Notes: generated from the letters alone by a model not told the origin. A stretch of 64,000 nt of DNA from an uncultured Lachnospiraceae bacterium (GCA_905209075.1 CAJLRL010000001.1:62001-126000), one strand, 5' to 3'; shown: positions 24,713-33,869, counted from the first letter of the stretch. Numbers and translations are program-made.

Positions 24713-26014
24713 ATGAATTATTTAGAAATTGAAAAAGTAGTGGGCAGAGAAATCCTTGATTCAAGAGGAAATCCAACTGTAGAAGCAGAGGTGTATCTTG
24801 TGGATGGAACAACTGCAAGAGGAACTGCACCATCGGGAGCTTCAACAGGAGAATTTGAGGCACTTGAACTGCGTGATGGTGACAAGGGCAGATATCTTGG
24901 AAAAGGTGTTTCAAAAGCTGTGGAAAATATAAATACAGTAATAAACGATACATTAACAGGCATGGATGCAAGTGATATTTATGCAATAGATGCAGCTATG
25001 ATAAAAGCCGATGGTACATCTGACAAGTCAAAATTGGGCGCAAATGCAATCCTTGCGGTTTCTATCGCATGTGCAAGAGCAGCATCTGTTTCACTTGACA
25101 TTCCGCTTTACAGATTCCTTGGTGGAATTTCCGGGAACAGACTTCCTGTACCTATGATGAACATCGTAAATGGTGGATGCCATGCACTTTCATCAGGTCT
25201 TGATGTGCAGGAGTTTATGATCATGCCTGTAGGTGCTCCTTCTTTCAAAGAGTGTTTAAGATGGTGTGCAGAAGTATTCCATGCACTTGCATCTATACTT
25301 AAAGAGCGCGGACTTGCCACATCAGTAGGTGATGAGGGAGGATTTGCACCTGCACTCAAGTCTGACGAGGAAGCTATTGAGACTATTCTTGAGGCTGTAA
25401 AGAAAGCTGGATATGAGCCGGGCAAAGATTTTATGATTGCTATGGATGCAGCTTCATCAGAGTGGAAGAGTGAAAAAGGAAAAGGATATTACAGACTGCC
25501 AAAGGCAGGTACAGAATACACAGCAGAGGAGCTTATTGAGCATTGGGTTAAGCTTTGTGAGAAATATCCTATCATATCGATCGAAGACGGACTTGATGAG
25601 GAGGACTGGGAAGGATGGCAGAAGCTTACTGCAAGACTCGGTGACAAAGTTCAGCTTGTCGGGGATGATCTGTTTGTTACAAATACTAAGAGACTTGCAA
25701 AGGGAATCGAGCTTGGAGCAGGAAATGCGATCCTTATTAAATTAAATCAGATCGGTTCTGTATCAGAGACGCTTGAGGCCATAAAGATGGCTCATAAAGC
25801 AGGATACACTGCAATAAGCTCACATCGTTCAGGAGAGACTGCCGATACAACGATCGCTGATCTTGCAGTGGCACTCAATACATGCCAGATCAAGACAGGA
25901 GCTCCATCACGTTCGGAGCGTGTCGCAAAATATAATCAGCTGCTGCGCATCGAGGAAGAGCTTGGAGACAGTGCAGTTTATCCGGGCATTGCGGCATTTA
26001 ATGTACGTCAGTAG
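24713..26014 (+). CDS. eno: Enolase (phosphopyruvate hydratase)
   Basis: A 433-residue full-length enolase. It has IVGREILDSRGNPT-like residues at the start (VVGREILDSRGNPTVEAEV), the flexible loop SGASTGEFEALELRDGD, and the metal ligands in AMDAASSEW, SIEDGLDEEDW and VGDDLFVTN. The catalytic lysine region is LIKLNQIGSVSETLEA and the signature SHRSGETADTTIADLAV. It interconverts 2-phosphoglycerate and phosphoenolpyruvate in glycolysis. ATG 24713 follows AAGGAGG; an in-frame TTG at 24683 is upstream of that site. Confidence 0.98.
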   Translation: MNYLEIEKVVGREILDSRGNPTVEAEVYLVDGTTARGTAPSGASTGEFEALELRDGDKGRYLGKGVSKAVENINTVINDTLTGMDASDIYAIDAAMIKADGTSDKSKLGANAILAVSIACARAASVSLDIPLYRFLGGISGNRLPVPMMNIVNGGCHALSSGLDVQEFMIMPVGAPSFKECLRWCAEVFHALASILKERGLATSVGDEGGFAPALKSDEEAIETILEAVKKAGYEPGKDFMIAMDAASSEWKSEKGKGYYRLPKAGTEYTAEELIEHWVKLCEKYPIISIEDGLDEEDWEGWQKLTARLGDKVQLVGDDLFVTNTKRLAKGIELGAGNAILIKLNQIGSVSETLEAIKMAHKAGYTAISSHRSGETADTTIADLAVALNTCQIKTGAPSRSERVAKYNQLLRIEEELGDSAVYPGIAAFNVRQ

Positions 26015-26028
26015 TCTTATTAGGAACT

Positions 26029-26060
26029 AAAACTTCCCACAATAGAATGTGTGAAGTTTT
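26029..26060 (+). terminator. Terminator of the enolase gene
   Basis: AAAACTTCCCACA (26029-26041) and TGTGTGAAGTTTT (26048-26060) pair with one mismatch around a six-base loop. The stem itself ends in TTTT; no long T run follows. Confidence 0.65.
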
Positions 26061-26183
26061 GCTTAGGAAAATAATGTAAATTGGGAAAAAGATTTGAAAA
26101 AAGTGCCGGTATTATGTGTTGCATGATACCGGTGTTTTTGTGTCACGATAACTGTCATTTGTTTTATCTGTGAAATGTTATAG

Positions 26184-26519
26184 TACCTCCATCCTCGAGT
26201 TAAAAATATAAGGCTCGGATATAAAGATGAAGATTCTTATGAGAATGATGATCCGGAGCAATTTACATGGACAGATGCAGTTGAAATAAATGATTATGCA
26301 AAAGAGCAGCGTGTCTTTTTGGCTAAAATACCCAAAAGTTATATAAAAGGAAAAGATGGAATTGAAGTAGGATATTCGTTTTCTAAAAAAGATGTAACAG
26401 AGTATTCTGATACATTAAATCTGGTATTTTATAAAAATGATATAACAGAACTGGGGCTATCATACATGGATTATGAAGCGGACTACGGAAATCCACAGTA
26501 TCAGATTTTTGTGAAATAA
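26184..26519 (+). pseudogene. Start-less remnant of an unrecognised gene
   Basis: The frame is open from a stop at 26181 to the stop at 26517-26519, about 111 codons. The acidic stretch KDEDSYENDDPEQFTWTDAVE is followed by a beta-like tail (YSDTLNLVFYKNDITELGL). No ATG or GTG with a ribosome site opens this frame; only a TTG at 26319 is available. It reads like the 3' part of a secreted or structural protein that has lost its start. I do not recognise the family. Confidence 0.45.
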
Positions 26520-26562
26520 GCACCTTGCCACAATAGGATTAGAAAGTTTAAAGGATTAATAT

Positions 26563-26603
26563 AGAATCCGCATGGTATTCTTATTTACCATGCGGATTCT
26601 TTT
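26563..26603. terminator. Bidirectional terminator between the remnant and the GH3 gene
   Basis: AGAATCCGCATGGTA (26563-26577) pairs perfectly with TACCATGCGGATTCT (26586-26600) around an eight-base loop, with short T/A-rich tails on both sides. It lies 25 bases beyond the stop of the reverse-strand GH3 gene. Confidence 0.75.
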
Positions 26604-26627
26604 AATATAAGTATTAAATAATAATCT

Positions 26628-29105
26628 TTAATCAAGCTTTAATATAAAATTGAGTATCCTTTTAACACAGATTTCTATTTCGTCGCGGGAAATAGCACCT
26701 TTTTCGTAGGCTTCTTTTACACGTTTAGGATATCCATTTCCCATTTTCAGATCATTTCCGGCCTTTGTTTCCTTATAGTGCTCACCACAGGTCCACCAGT
26801 CGGTTGTTACCATTCCTGTGTAGCCCCATTCATCACGGAGAATTCCGGTAAGCAGATCTTTGTTTTCAGAAGCTCTGTATCCGTTTATTATATTATATGA
26901 TGACATTACAGCCCATGGATTTTCTGCTTTTATTATCATCTCAAAAGCTTTAAGGTAAATTTCACGGGCAGCTCTTTCAGAAACTCTCGAATCGCTGTTC
27001 TTGCGGTTTGTCTCTTTATTATTGAGGGCAAAATGCTTGAGCGTTGCACCTACGTTGTTGGACTGGATTCCGCGAACCATTGCACCGGCGAGTTTTCCGG
27101 TAACAAATGGGTCTTCTGAGTAGTATTCAAAATTACGTCCGCAAAGAGGACTTCTGTGTATATTTATTGCCGGGGTAAGCCACAGTCCGAGGTTGTTTTC
27201 CTTAAGCTCCTTTCCACCGGCATGACCTACAGCTTCAACTATATCAGGATTCCATGTGCATGCAAGCAGGGTAGAACAAGGAAATGCTGTTGTGCATACA
27301 CCGACCTCAGGGTTTATACGGACACCGGCAGGACCATCTGCTGTCATAACTGATGGGATGCCATACTCAGGCATATTTCCGATACCAAAAGTGTTTGCAG
27401 CTCCGATATTCGGCTGTCCTCCGAGAAGGTGAATGAGATCATCAACAGAAAGCTCAGATATAAATTCATCTAATGAAATCTGCCCTTCGACAACATCCAT
27501 GATATCGTATTTTCCGTTTTTGACCATACCATCTGCAAAACGGAAATAAGGAATAGCTCTCTGACCAGGGGCAACACCTTCTGTGAGGCTTGGATCGATA
27601 TTGCCGACAACAGATGCGTCTGTATCAACAGGTTCACTCTGTGGAAGTTCTTCAAAGCTTCCATCGGAGAGCATTCTCTTGGCAAGGCTTGTAGGAACGA
27701 GCTTTGCAGAAAGCTGTTCTGTTATTATGTCCTCATCTAAGATATATGAGTAATCAGCCTTTTGTACGTCACGTACACTTGTTCCGACATAGATATCGTA
27801 GGAGCCGGCCTCGAGGACATAAGCGGATTTCTGGATTTTTCCAAGGTCATCATATGATGCCATGTCATTTATGTTCCATGTAAGAGTCACAATCTGGGAT
27901 TCGCCTGAAAACAGTTCTCTTGTCTTTTCAAAAGCAACAAGTTCTTTTGCCGGTTTGCCGAGTTTTCCCTGAGGCTTTGCGGCATATACCTGAACGACCT
28001 CTTTTCCGGCTCTCTTGCCGGTATTTGTTACACGTACCCTGACATAGAGAGTATCTGTGTGGGAGACGGCATCATGTGGAGCAGACTGGCTATTCGCTGT
28101 ATGTGGTGGCTGCAGTATGCCGGCAGATACTGTCTCTACATTAAAAGTAGTATATGAAAGACCATATCCGAATGGATATACTACCTTTTCTGCGGCACCC
28201 GGAATTGTCTCAAAATAGCGGTATCCAACGTATATATCATCTGTATAGTCTACATAATCTCTTGACTCATGGAAATTGTGTGTAGATGGATAGTCATCAA
28301 GTGTACGGGCAAATGTATCAACAGTTTTTCCAGACGGGTTTCCATCTCCTACCAGAAGCTCTGCGGCTGCAAGTCCGCCTTCCATTCCACCCTGAAGTGC
28401 AAGGAGTGCTGACTGGATCTTTGGGTCGTAAGCAAACCATGATGTGTCAACCATTCCGCCTACATTTAAAATCACGATTACATTTTTGAAATTTGTTTTC
28501 ACAGCATCAACCATCTCTTTTTCCTTGACAGAAAGGCAGAAATCGCCATCTTTGAAGATCTCAGCAGACTTTTCTGTCATCTTACGCTCATAATCCCACA
28601 GAGCCTTGTTGTTAGGATCGATGACACTCTTTCTGTCCCAGCCCTCACCGGAATATCGGCAGATAGTGATGATAGCGGTATCTGTGTATGCTTTAGCCTT
28701 TTGTAAAAGCTCATTAGGAACATCCGGCTCGATAGTCATACCCGGCACATTTCCGTTTTTGTACTGCTCCTCGATGTCCTTGCGATAGTAATCGCACAGC
28801 TCCTCAAATATGCTGATTTTATCTTTTTGCAGGGAAAGTCCCTCGTAGAGATTGCGTGTGTATGCAACGGTGACATCTCCGCTTCCGCCACCACCCTTTA
28901 CATAGTCGAAAGTACCCTTTCCAAATAGGGCTACCTTAGAACCCGCTGAAAGAGGGAGGACGTTGTTTTCGTTTTTGAGAAGAACCATGCCTTCTTTGGC
29001 AGCTTCCTTTGAAAGCTCGATGTGAGCCTTGCTTCCTGTAACTCTTTCACCGTTTGCACCAAGTGGAAGATTAGGAGTGAATTTGATTCTTGACCATTTG
29101 TTCAT
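26628..29105 (-). CDS. GH3 beta-glucosidase with reversed domain order
   Basis: An 825-residue glycoside hydrolase family 3 enzyme in permuted order. The alpha/beta sandwich domain comes first (residues about 25-320, with RYSGEGWDR holding the candidate acid/base Glu154). A fibronectin-III-like domain follows (about 345-450). The (beta/alpha)8 barrel comes last (about 545-825), with the nucleophile Asp769 in MVTTDWW and a KHFALNNKE motif. This order is known from Butyrivibrio fibrisolvens and Ruminococcus albus beta-glucosidases. There is no signal peptide, so it would act on imported beta-glucosides. A terminator follows, and the divergent AraC gene upstream is a likely regulator. Confidence 0.9.
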   Translation of the reverse strand: MNKWSRIKFTPNLPLGANGERVTGSKAHIELSKEAAKEGMVLLKNENNVLPLSAGSKVALFGKGTFDYVKGGGGSGDVTVAYTRNLYEGLSLQKDKISIFEELCDYYRKDIEEQYKNGNVPGMTIEPDVPNELLQKAKAYTDTAIITICRYSGEGWDRKSVIDPNNKALWDYERKMTEKSAEIFKDGDFCLSVKEKEMVDAVKTNFKNVIVILNVGGMVDTSWFAYDPKIQSALLALQGGMEGGLAAAELLVGDGNPSGKTVDTFARTLDDYPSTHNFHESRDYVDYTDDIYVGYRYFETIPGAAEKVVYPFGYGLSYTTFNVETVSAGILQPPHTANSQSAPHDAVSHTDTLYVRVRVTNTGKRAGKEVVQVYAAKPQGKLGKPAKELVAFEKTRELFSGESQIVTLTWNINDMASYDDLGKIQKSAYVLEAGSYDIYVGTSVRDVQKADYSYILDEDIITEQLSAKLVPTSLAKRMLSDGSFEELPQSEPVDTDASVVGNIDPSLTEGVAPGQRAIPYFRFADGMVKNGKYDIMDVVEGQISLDEFISELSVDDLIHLLGGQPNIGAANTFGIGNMPEYGIPSVMTADGPAGVRINPEVGVCTTAFPCSTLLACTWNPDIVEAVGHAGGKELKENNLGLWLTPAINIHRSPLCGRNFEYYSEDPFVTGKLAGAMVRGIQSNNVGATLKHFALNNKETNRKNSDSRVSERAAREIYLKAFEMIIKAENPWAVMSSYNIINGYRASENKDLLTGILRDEWGYTGMVTTDWWTCGEHYKETKAGNDLKMGNGYPKRVKEAYEKGAISRDEIEICVKRILNFILKLD

Positions 29106-29171
29106 AGTAGATTACCTTTCTTTATGTTTGATTATTTGTAATTGTTAAGAACAGTTATGATTATTTAAAGA

Positions 29172-29210
29172 ACTTCCCATACATTAATATGAGGGAAGTT
29201 TGTTTTTTGT
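29172..29210 (+). promoter_or_regulatory. Hairpin in the GH3/araC divergent region
   Basis: AACTTCCC (29172-29179) pairs with GGGAAGTT (29194-29201), followed by GTTTTTTG on the forward strand. It has terminator shape, yet no forward gene precedes it. It may insulate the AraC gene or act in the leader of the reverse GH3 transcript. The rest of 29106-29368 is AT-rich promoter-like DNA. Confidence 0.4.
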
Positions 29211-29368
29211 ATAAGATGATTGTAAATTATATAAGAGATATATACAATTGTGATACTGACATTATTTTAGGTCGATATTGACTTTTTGTGTGGGAATAGT
29301 ATAGTTTGAAGGTAGAATCATTAATAAACTTTTAAACAAATTGAGTCGGTATGTTATAGGAGAAAATC

Positions 29369-30190
29369 ATGCAGCAATACACACACGAAAACGTCAGATT
29401 AATACCACATCTTCCAATCTACTGCGACAGGTACGAGGACTACAGGCAGTTTTCACCGAGGCACTGGCATGACCATATAGAGATAATCTATGTAGTTTCC
29501 GGTTCACTGCAGGTTGTTTGCGGTGAAAACGAATATACATTGCAAGAAAACGAATTTTTTGTCATAAACTCAAATAAGATACATGGCACGCAAAGCTATG
29601 AAAGAGTCAAGGTGCTTCTGGTACAGATACCATATGCGTATCTGGACAGCTACATAGACGATTACGGACATATAAGGTTCCGGGAGTGCTACGAGACCGA
29701 GCGAGGCAGCAGGAAATATGAGCAGATGAAGTCTCTTCTTAAGTCGATAGCATATATATACCGTAAAAAGGGCAAGGGCTATGAACTTCGACTTATGGCA
29801 AAAGTGAATGAATTCTTATATATTTTGTTTACAAATTATTCGTACAAAGAGATGAATTTGGAAAAAGAATCCAGACAGATAGCGCGCCTTAAGGATGTCC
29901 TTAGATATGTGGCGAAAAACTATCAGGAGCCAATAGCATTAAAGGATGCTGCGGACATAGCCTCTCTCAATCAGGAGTATTTCTGCCGTATGTTTAAAAA
30001 ATGTATGGGTGTTACATTTCTTGAGTATGTCAATCTGGTAAGAATTGATCATATACATGAGGAACTGCTGACAACAGGCGACTCCATTACGGACATATTG
30101 GAGCGTAACGGGTTTACGAATTACAAGGTTTTCAGCCGCATGTTTAAGGCACAGTATGGCATGACACCGAGAGAATTGCGCAAACTATAG
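29369..30190 (+). CDS. AraC-family transcriptional regulator
   Basis: A 273-residue regulator. The N-terminal cupin-like sensor domain (residues about 20-100: RHWHDHIEIIYVVSGSLQVVCGENEYTLQENEFFVINSNKIH region) is followed by two helix-turn-helix motifs at the C-terminus (ALKDAADIASLNQEYFCRMFKK and the closing SRMFKAQYGMTPRELRK). It is transcribed away from the GH3 beta-glucosidase gene and probably activates it in response to a sugar. GGAGA precedes the ATG. Confidence 0.88.
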   Translation: MQQYTHENVRLIPHLPIYCDRYEDYRQFSPRHWHDHIEIIYVVSGSLQVVCGENEYTLQENEFFVINSNKIHGTQSYERVKVLLVQIPYAYLDSYIDDYGHIRFRECYETERGSRKYEQMKSLLKSIAYIYRKKGKGYELRLMAKVNEFLYILFTNYSYKEMNLEKESRQIARLKDVLRYVAKNYQEPIALKDAADIASLNQEYFCRMFKKCMGVTFLEYVNLVRIDHIHEELLTTGDSITDILERNGFTNYKVFSRMFKAQYGMTPRELRKL

Positions 30191-30264
30191 TACTTGAACA
30201 AACAGGATGGTTTTATTATAATTTTATTTAAATAGAATAATCATAATATTAAAATGGAAAACGG

Positions 30265-30771
30265 ATGATGAGAATAGGAATATGTGATGACTCAGATATA
30301 TCACGGCAGAATATGCTAAGTTTGTGCCATGAATATTTTCAAAATAATATTGGAAAAATTGAATATCAGATGTTTGAAAGCGGTGAAGATTCTATGAAGA
30401 TAGTTATTTCAACAACGGTAAATATGCCGATATATGAGCAAATAGTCAACCAGATACGTGATGCCGTAATAAGCGGAGAGCTGAAAGAAAAAGAGGGTAT
30501 GCCCTCGATACGTGTGCTTGCAAAGGATCTGGCTGTCAGCGTAATCACGACCAAGCGTGCCTATGAAGAGCTTGAAAAAGAGGGCGTGATAGAATCGGTG
30601 CCAGGAAGAGGCTTTTACGTCTGTGAACAGAAAAATGATCATTTACGTGAAAAACAGATGATGAACATAGAAAGCCGCATGTCAGATCTGCTGGCTGAGT
30701 GTGAGAATGCCGGTATGACGATTGACGATGTGATAGATATGGTGCGTGTGTTAGGAGAAAATAATGGATGA
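30265..30771 (+). CDS. Receiver-fragment / GntR (YtrA-type) chimeric regulator
   Basis: A 168-residue frame. Residues 1-43 (MMRIGICDDSDISRQNMLS, later FESGED) are the N-terminal third of a LytTR-type response-regulator receiver, with the acidic DD pair. Residues 44-120 are a complete GntR/YtrA-type winged helix starting KIVISTTVNMPIYEQIVNQI, followed by a helical tail. Receiver domains need about 110 residues, so the front part cannot fold as one. Translation may really start at ATG 30394, after a GGTGA, giving a normal YtrA-type repressor of 125 residues. Such repressors usually sit before an ABC transporter operon, which is missing here. Confidence 0.75.
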   Translation: MMRIGICDDSDISRQNMLSLCHEYFQNNIGKIEYQMFESGEDSMKIVISTTVNMPIYEQIVNQIRDAVISGELKEKEGMPSIRVLAKDLAVSVITTKRAYEELEKEGVIESVPGRGFYVCEQKNDHLREKQMMNIESRMSDLLAECENAGMTIDDVIDMVRVLGENNG

Positions 30772-30983
30772 AAGAGATGATGGCTTTGGCAGGACAGTTT
30801 GTAGTAGTTCTGGTCAGAACATTATATTCAGGTGACTTTTGTGATTGGAGTGTGTATGTACCACTCATTACGGCTGCGGGTTTTATTCTTGAGAAAGCAG
30901 TAAAATACAGTACTATCAAAAAAACAAAGGTGTCAAAAATAAAATGGAACTCTATTGACACAACAAAAGTAAAGTATTTATAA
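30768..30983 (+). CDS. Small unrecognised protein, possibly a remnant
   Basis: A 71-residue frame that overlaps the end of the GntR-type gene, with AGGAGA about ten bases before the ATG. It has one hydrophobic stretch (ALAGQFVVVLVRTL and VYVPLITAAGFILEKA) and a lysine-rich tail. It occupies the place where YtrA-type operons normally carry a transporter gene, so it could be the end of a decayed membrane gene. I recognise no family. Confidence 0.35.
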   Translation: MKEMMALAGQFVVVLVRTLYSGDFCDWSVYVPLITAAGFILEKAVKYSTIKKTKVSKIKWNSIDTTKVKYL

Positions 30984-31016
30984 TTACATATATTAATATA
31001 TGGGGAGTGAAGCAGA

Positions 31017-31874
31017 ATGTTAACGGCAATAGATTTTTCTAAATACGCACGTAATGAAAAATACTATGGTGGATCAGAACGAAAAGAGGGAATTTCGATT
31101 AATGGAGAAGATTATATGCTCAAATTCCAAAAGAAGACAGCGTTTGGAATGAGAAATAATCATATATCAGAGTTTCTTGGATCGCATATATTTGAAATAT
31201 GTGAACTTGAGACACACAAAACATATCTGGGATACAGAGATGGTGAAGAAGTGGTAGCCTGTAAGGATTTTAATGTACCGGGAAGACAATTTGTTCCATT
31301 TAATGATGTTGGTGAAAGTACATTAGATCATGACAAAGAAGCATATCAGTATGATTATGAAGACATCATGCAGATGTTAAGTGACAATTCAAAACTTACG
31401 AATGTTGATGAGACAATTTCAATGTTCTGGCGGATCTGTGTAATGGATGCTTTACTGGGAAACTTTGATCGGCATGGAGCAAATTGGGGATTTATAAAGG
31501 AAAATAATTACTATACAATGGCTCCGGTGTTTGATAATGGCTCTTGTTTATTTCCTAATTTGGTAGATGAAGAAGAAATGCAGGAAATTATGGAGTCTGA
31601 GGAGGAGACAGATAAGAGAATTTATAAATTTCCAACATCACAGGTAAAACTTAGTGGAAAAAAGAGTTCCTATTTCGAGGTAATAAATAGCCTTCAATTT
31701 GATGAATGCAATGACGCTTTGAAATATGTAATTTCAAAATTAGATATGAATAAGGTTGAAAAACTAATAAATGAGACACCGCTTATCTCAGAGGTGCAGC
31801 GAGCGTTTTACAAACATATGTTAAATGCTCGATATAATAAAATTCTTCTGGCATCATTTGAAAAATTAGGATAA
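31017..31874 (+). CDS. HipA-like (CtkA/HipT-type) Ser/Thr kinase
   Basis: A 285-residue protein with the HipA-type kinase core. An ATP-site lysine lies in DYMLKFQ (Lys36) and a conserved glutamate in HISEFLG. The catalytic loop is LGNFDRHGANWGF (Asp151) and the metal-binding aspartate is in PVFDNGSC (Asp173). It lacks the N-terminal subdomain 1 found in full HipA (about 440 residues). HipA kinases phosphorylate glutamyl-tRNA synthetase or related targets and cause growth arrest; CtkA acts on other proteins. GGGGAG precedes the ATG, and the next gene lies ten bases downstream, so the two are co-expressed. Confidence 0.8.
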   Translation: MLTAIDFSKYARNEKYYGGSERKEGISINGEDYMLKFQKKTAFGMRNNHISEFLGSHIFEICELETHKTYLGYRDGEEVVACKDFNVPGRQFVPFNDVGESTLDHDKEAYQYDYEDIMQMLSDNSKLTNVDETISMFWRICVMDALLGNFDRHGANWGFIKENNYYTMAPVFDNGSCLFPNLVDEEEMQEIMESEEETDKRIYKFPTSQVKLSGKKSSYFEVINSLQFDECNDALKYVISKLDMNKVEKLINETPLISEVQRAFYKHMLNARYNKILLASFEKLG

Positions 31875-31884
31875 GGAGTTAAAG

Positions 31885-32673
31885 ATGAGAGAATGGGTAA
31901 CATCTGGAGATATTTGCTTAAAAGATGAATATAATCTTGTCTATAAGATTGCTGAAATCACTTATAGAGAACGGGAAGATGAAAGCTTTATATATGAAAT
32001 CAGGCCAAATTATAGCGTGATCAGTCTCTTAAAAGTGACCGACTTTCAAGGAATTCCCGGATTAGATTTAGATTTGAGAAAAGAAGTTTATATAAGAGAA
32101 AATATAGTTCCGGTTTTTATCAGCGAACGGGCACCTTCAAAGAATAGAGAAGATTTGTGGGATTTGCTGGAAGAATGTGGTATGCAATATCTGAATCAGT
32201 TGGAATGGTTGATCAGAACGGACACGCAGTATTCCGGTGATAAATTATTTGTACAACGACATGAGGATAAAACGATAGATATAGATTCGATTCGTCAGTT
32301 AGGAAATCGTAGTGCAGTCATTTGCCATAAATTATTAGATACAATTTGTTATGGAAATGATGTGAGAGCGGAATCAATCATAATAGATGATAAAAATCGA
32401 AGGCAATATTTTGATCTGTTAACTGCGTTATATAGTACGGAACGAAAATATCTGAATTCTCAAAGGAATACAGGCATTCAATCTTCTATCAGACAGGGAA
32501 AGTTCAAGGGACGCACGAGAATAAAGATCGACAAGCTTGCTGAAATGGAAATTTTTACGGATTATGAGAACAAAAAAATTAATAGCGCTGAGGCTGCACA
32601 TATGCTTGGAATCAGCACCTCAACTTTTTTTCGAAGATATAAGGAATATAAAAATCATGTCAATATGTTATAA
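31885..32673 (+). CDS. Kinase-partner protein with resolvase-type HTH
   Basis: A 262-residue protein. The last 55 residues (FKGRTRIKIDKLAEMEIFTDY, then AEAAHMLGISTSTFFRRYKEY) are a resolvase-type helix-turn-helix, without any recombinase catalytic domain. The middle part (ISERAPSKNREDLWDLLEE, then LEWLIRTDTQYSGDKLFVQ) looks to me like HipA N-terminal subdomain 1, in which an LPE..R..L pattern is followed by an LL...G.D..G.L pattern. If right, the module resembles HipBST, with HipS-like and DNA-binding parts fused in one protein. The comparison is by eye. A strong AAGGAG site precedes the ATG. Confidence 0.6.
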   Translation: MREWVTSGDICLKDEYNLVYKIAEITYREREDESFIYEIRPNYSVISLLKVTDFQGIPGLDLDLRKEVYIRENIVPVFISERAPSKNREDLWDLLEECGMQYLNQLEWLIRTDTQYSGDKLFVQRHEDKTIDIDSIRQLGNRSAVICHKLLDTICYGNDVRAESIIIDDKNRRQYFDLLTALYSTERKYLNSQRNTGIQSSIRQGKFKGRTRIKIDKLAEMEIFTDYENKKINSAEAAHMLGISTSTFFRRYKEYKNHVNML

Positions 32674-32779
32674 GAAAAATAATTGAGAAGAAATCGTAAA
32701 TTCGTGCAAAAACAGCTCATAAAAAATCGAGATTACTTGTTTGATTAGACAGAGTATACGATAAAAGAGGAGGAAAACA

Positions 32780-33688
32780 ATGCTTCTGATGTGTAAAAAT
32801 ATACCGGTTTACGATATTGGCAGTGAAACTGTGCTAAACAATGCTCTTTTGCCGGGACTTATGAGAGAAAAATCTGCGAATATGCACACATTTACCAGAT
32901 GGATGAAATATAGATACTCTTCTGGCACGAATACGCTGGCTAGAAAGCTTAAGGGGATTACCTTTGGGCAGGGAGCAAGAATCCGCATCAACAGGGAAAC
33001 AAGAGCTCTCAGTTTTAGCGATTGTTATTGGATTAAAGACGAAAATGATCTGGTGTTATTTGAGGATATAAGTCCATACTATAAACCATTCTGGGAAGGA
33101 ATGGATGAATATAAGACAGGACAGGCGGTTCCGACACTATATGTGGGAGGAGCCTTATCCAAAGAGTGGAAGAATGATGGCAGACTTTATAAATACGGTG
33201 ATGTATCTGTTGAACTGCAATGTATTAAGTTGTGTAAGAATTGTGGTATTTTAGTAGAAAATGCTTTTGCAATAAAGGATGGAATTGCCATCGAAAACAT
33301 TACCTCGCAAAATCTTATGCTCGAACAGGCAGATCAGTCGGGAAGACTTGATCCGGATGATTTTGATGAGCAGACGATTATAGACCTTTTTGGAAAAAAT
33401 GGGGCGCAGATGCTCATTATCGATGCGATTATCGGAAATGGTGACAGGCATGCCGGAAATTTCGGCTGGATGCGGGATGCTGATACAGGAGCTTACGTGG
33501 GAATGGCGCCACTATATGATTTTGACCATGCGCTTGACAGCACACTTGAATCTGATCGTCTCTTAACGGATGCCGTGAAATATTGCATGCCGTATAGGGA
33601 TGAAGTCATAAGAATAGCGCAGATTGCACGAGAATCAGATAACCCGGTTTTTTCAAAGCGTGCAGGGAGTGTGTTGGATATATTGTAA
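32780..33688 (+). CDS. Second HipA-like kinase
   Basis: A 302-residue HipA-C-like protein. Its catalytic loop is IIGNGDRHAGNFGWM (Asp222) and the metal site PLYDFDHAL (Asp247). The nucleotide-binding lobe is less obvious, with LYKYGDVSVELQ as the likely Lys/Glu region. It starts MLLMCKNIPVYDI and resembles the roughly 300-residue HipA-domain proteins common in Lachnospiraceae. It is 106 bases downstream of the HTH partner with its own AGAGGAGG site, and a terminator follows. Whether it is a toxin or a regulatory kinase is unknown. Confidence 0.75.
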   Translation: MLLMCKNIPVYDIGSETVLNNALLPGLMREKSANMHTFTRWMKYRYSSGTNTLARKLKGITFGQGARIRINRETRALSFSDCYWIKDENDLVLFEDISPYYKPFWEGMDEYKTGQAVPTLYVGGALSKEWKNDGRLYKYGDVSVELQCIKLCKNCGILVENAFAIKDGIAIENITSQNLMLEQADQSGRLDPDDFDEQTIIDLFGKNGAQMLIIDAIIGNGDRHAGNFGWMRDADTGAYVGMAPLYDFDHALDSTLESDRLLTDAVKYCMPYRDEVIRIAQIARESDNPVFSKRAGSVLDIL

Positions 33689-33732
33689 TCTCAAAAATAT
33701 AGAATACGTTGTATTAAATAGAAGATATATAG

Positions 33733-33759
33733 AACCAGACAGAATTATGTCTGGTTTTT
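33733..33759 (+). terminator. Terminator of the HipA-like module
   Basis: AACCAGACA (33733-33741) pairs with TGTCTGGTT (33748-33756) around a six-base loop, followed by TTT. Confidence 0.75.
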
Positions 33760-33762
33760 ATT

Positions 33763-33783
33763 ATGTCATGAATCTGATATTTT
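33763..33783 (+). promoter_or_regulatory. Conserved 21-base motif, copy 1 (GH16 gene)
   Basis: ATGTCATGAATCTGATATTT plus one T. It is identical to the copy at 37637-37657 and differs by one base from the copy at 43794-43814. It lies 86 bases before the GH16 start codon. It is the probable binding site of a shared regulator. Confidence 0.75.
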
Positions 33784-33869
33784 AAGATAAATTGTAGTAT
33801 ATTTCAAAGGCATTTAATCGTTATAGTTACTTGGTAAGGTAAAAAAATATTTAGTGAAAGGGGTACTTT

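Noticed and set aside
31885..32673. A site-specific recombinase because of the resolvase-type HTH
   Set aside because: The catalytic serine-recombinase domain is absent; only the DNA-binding tail is similar.
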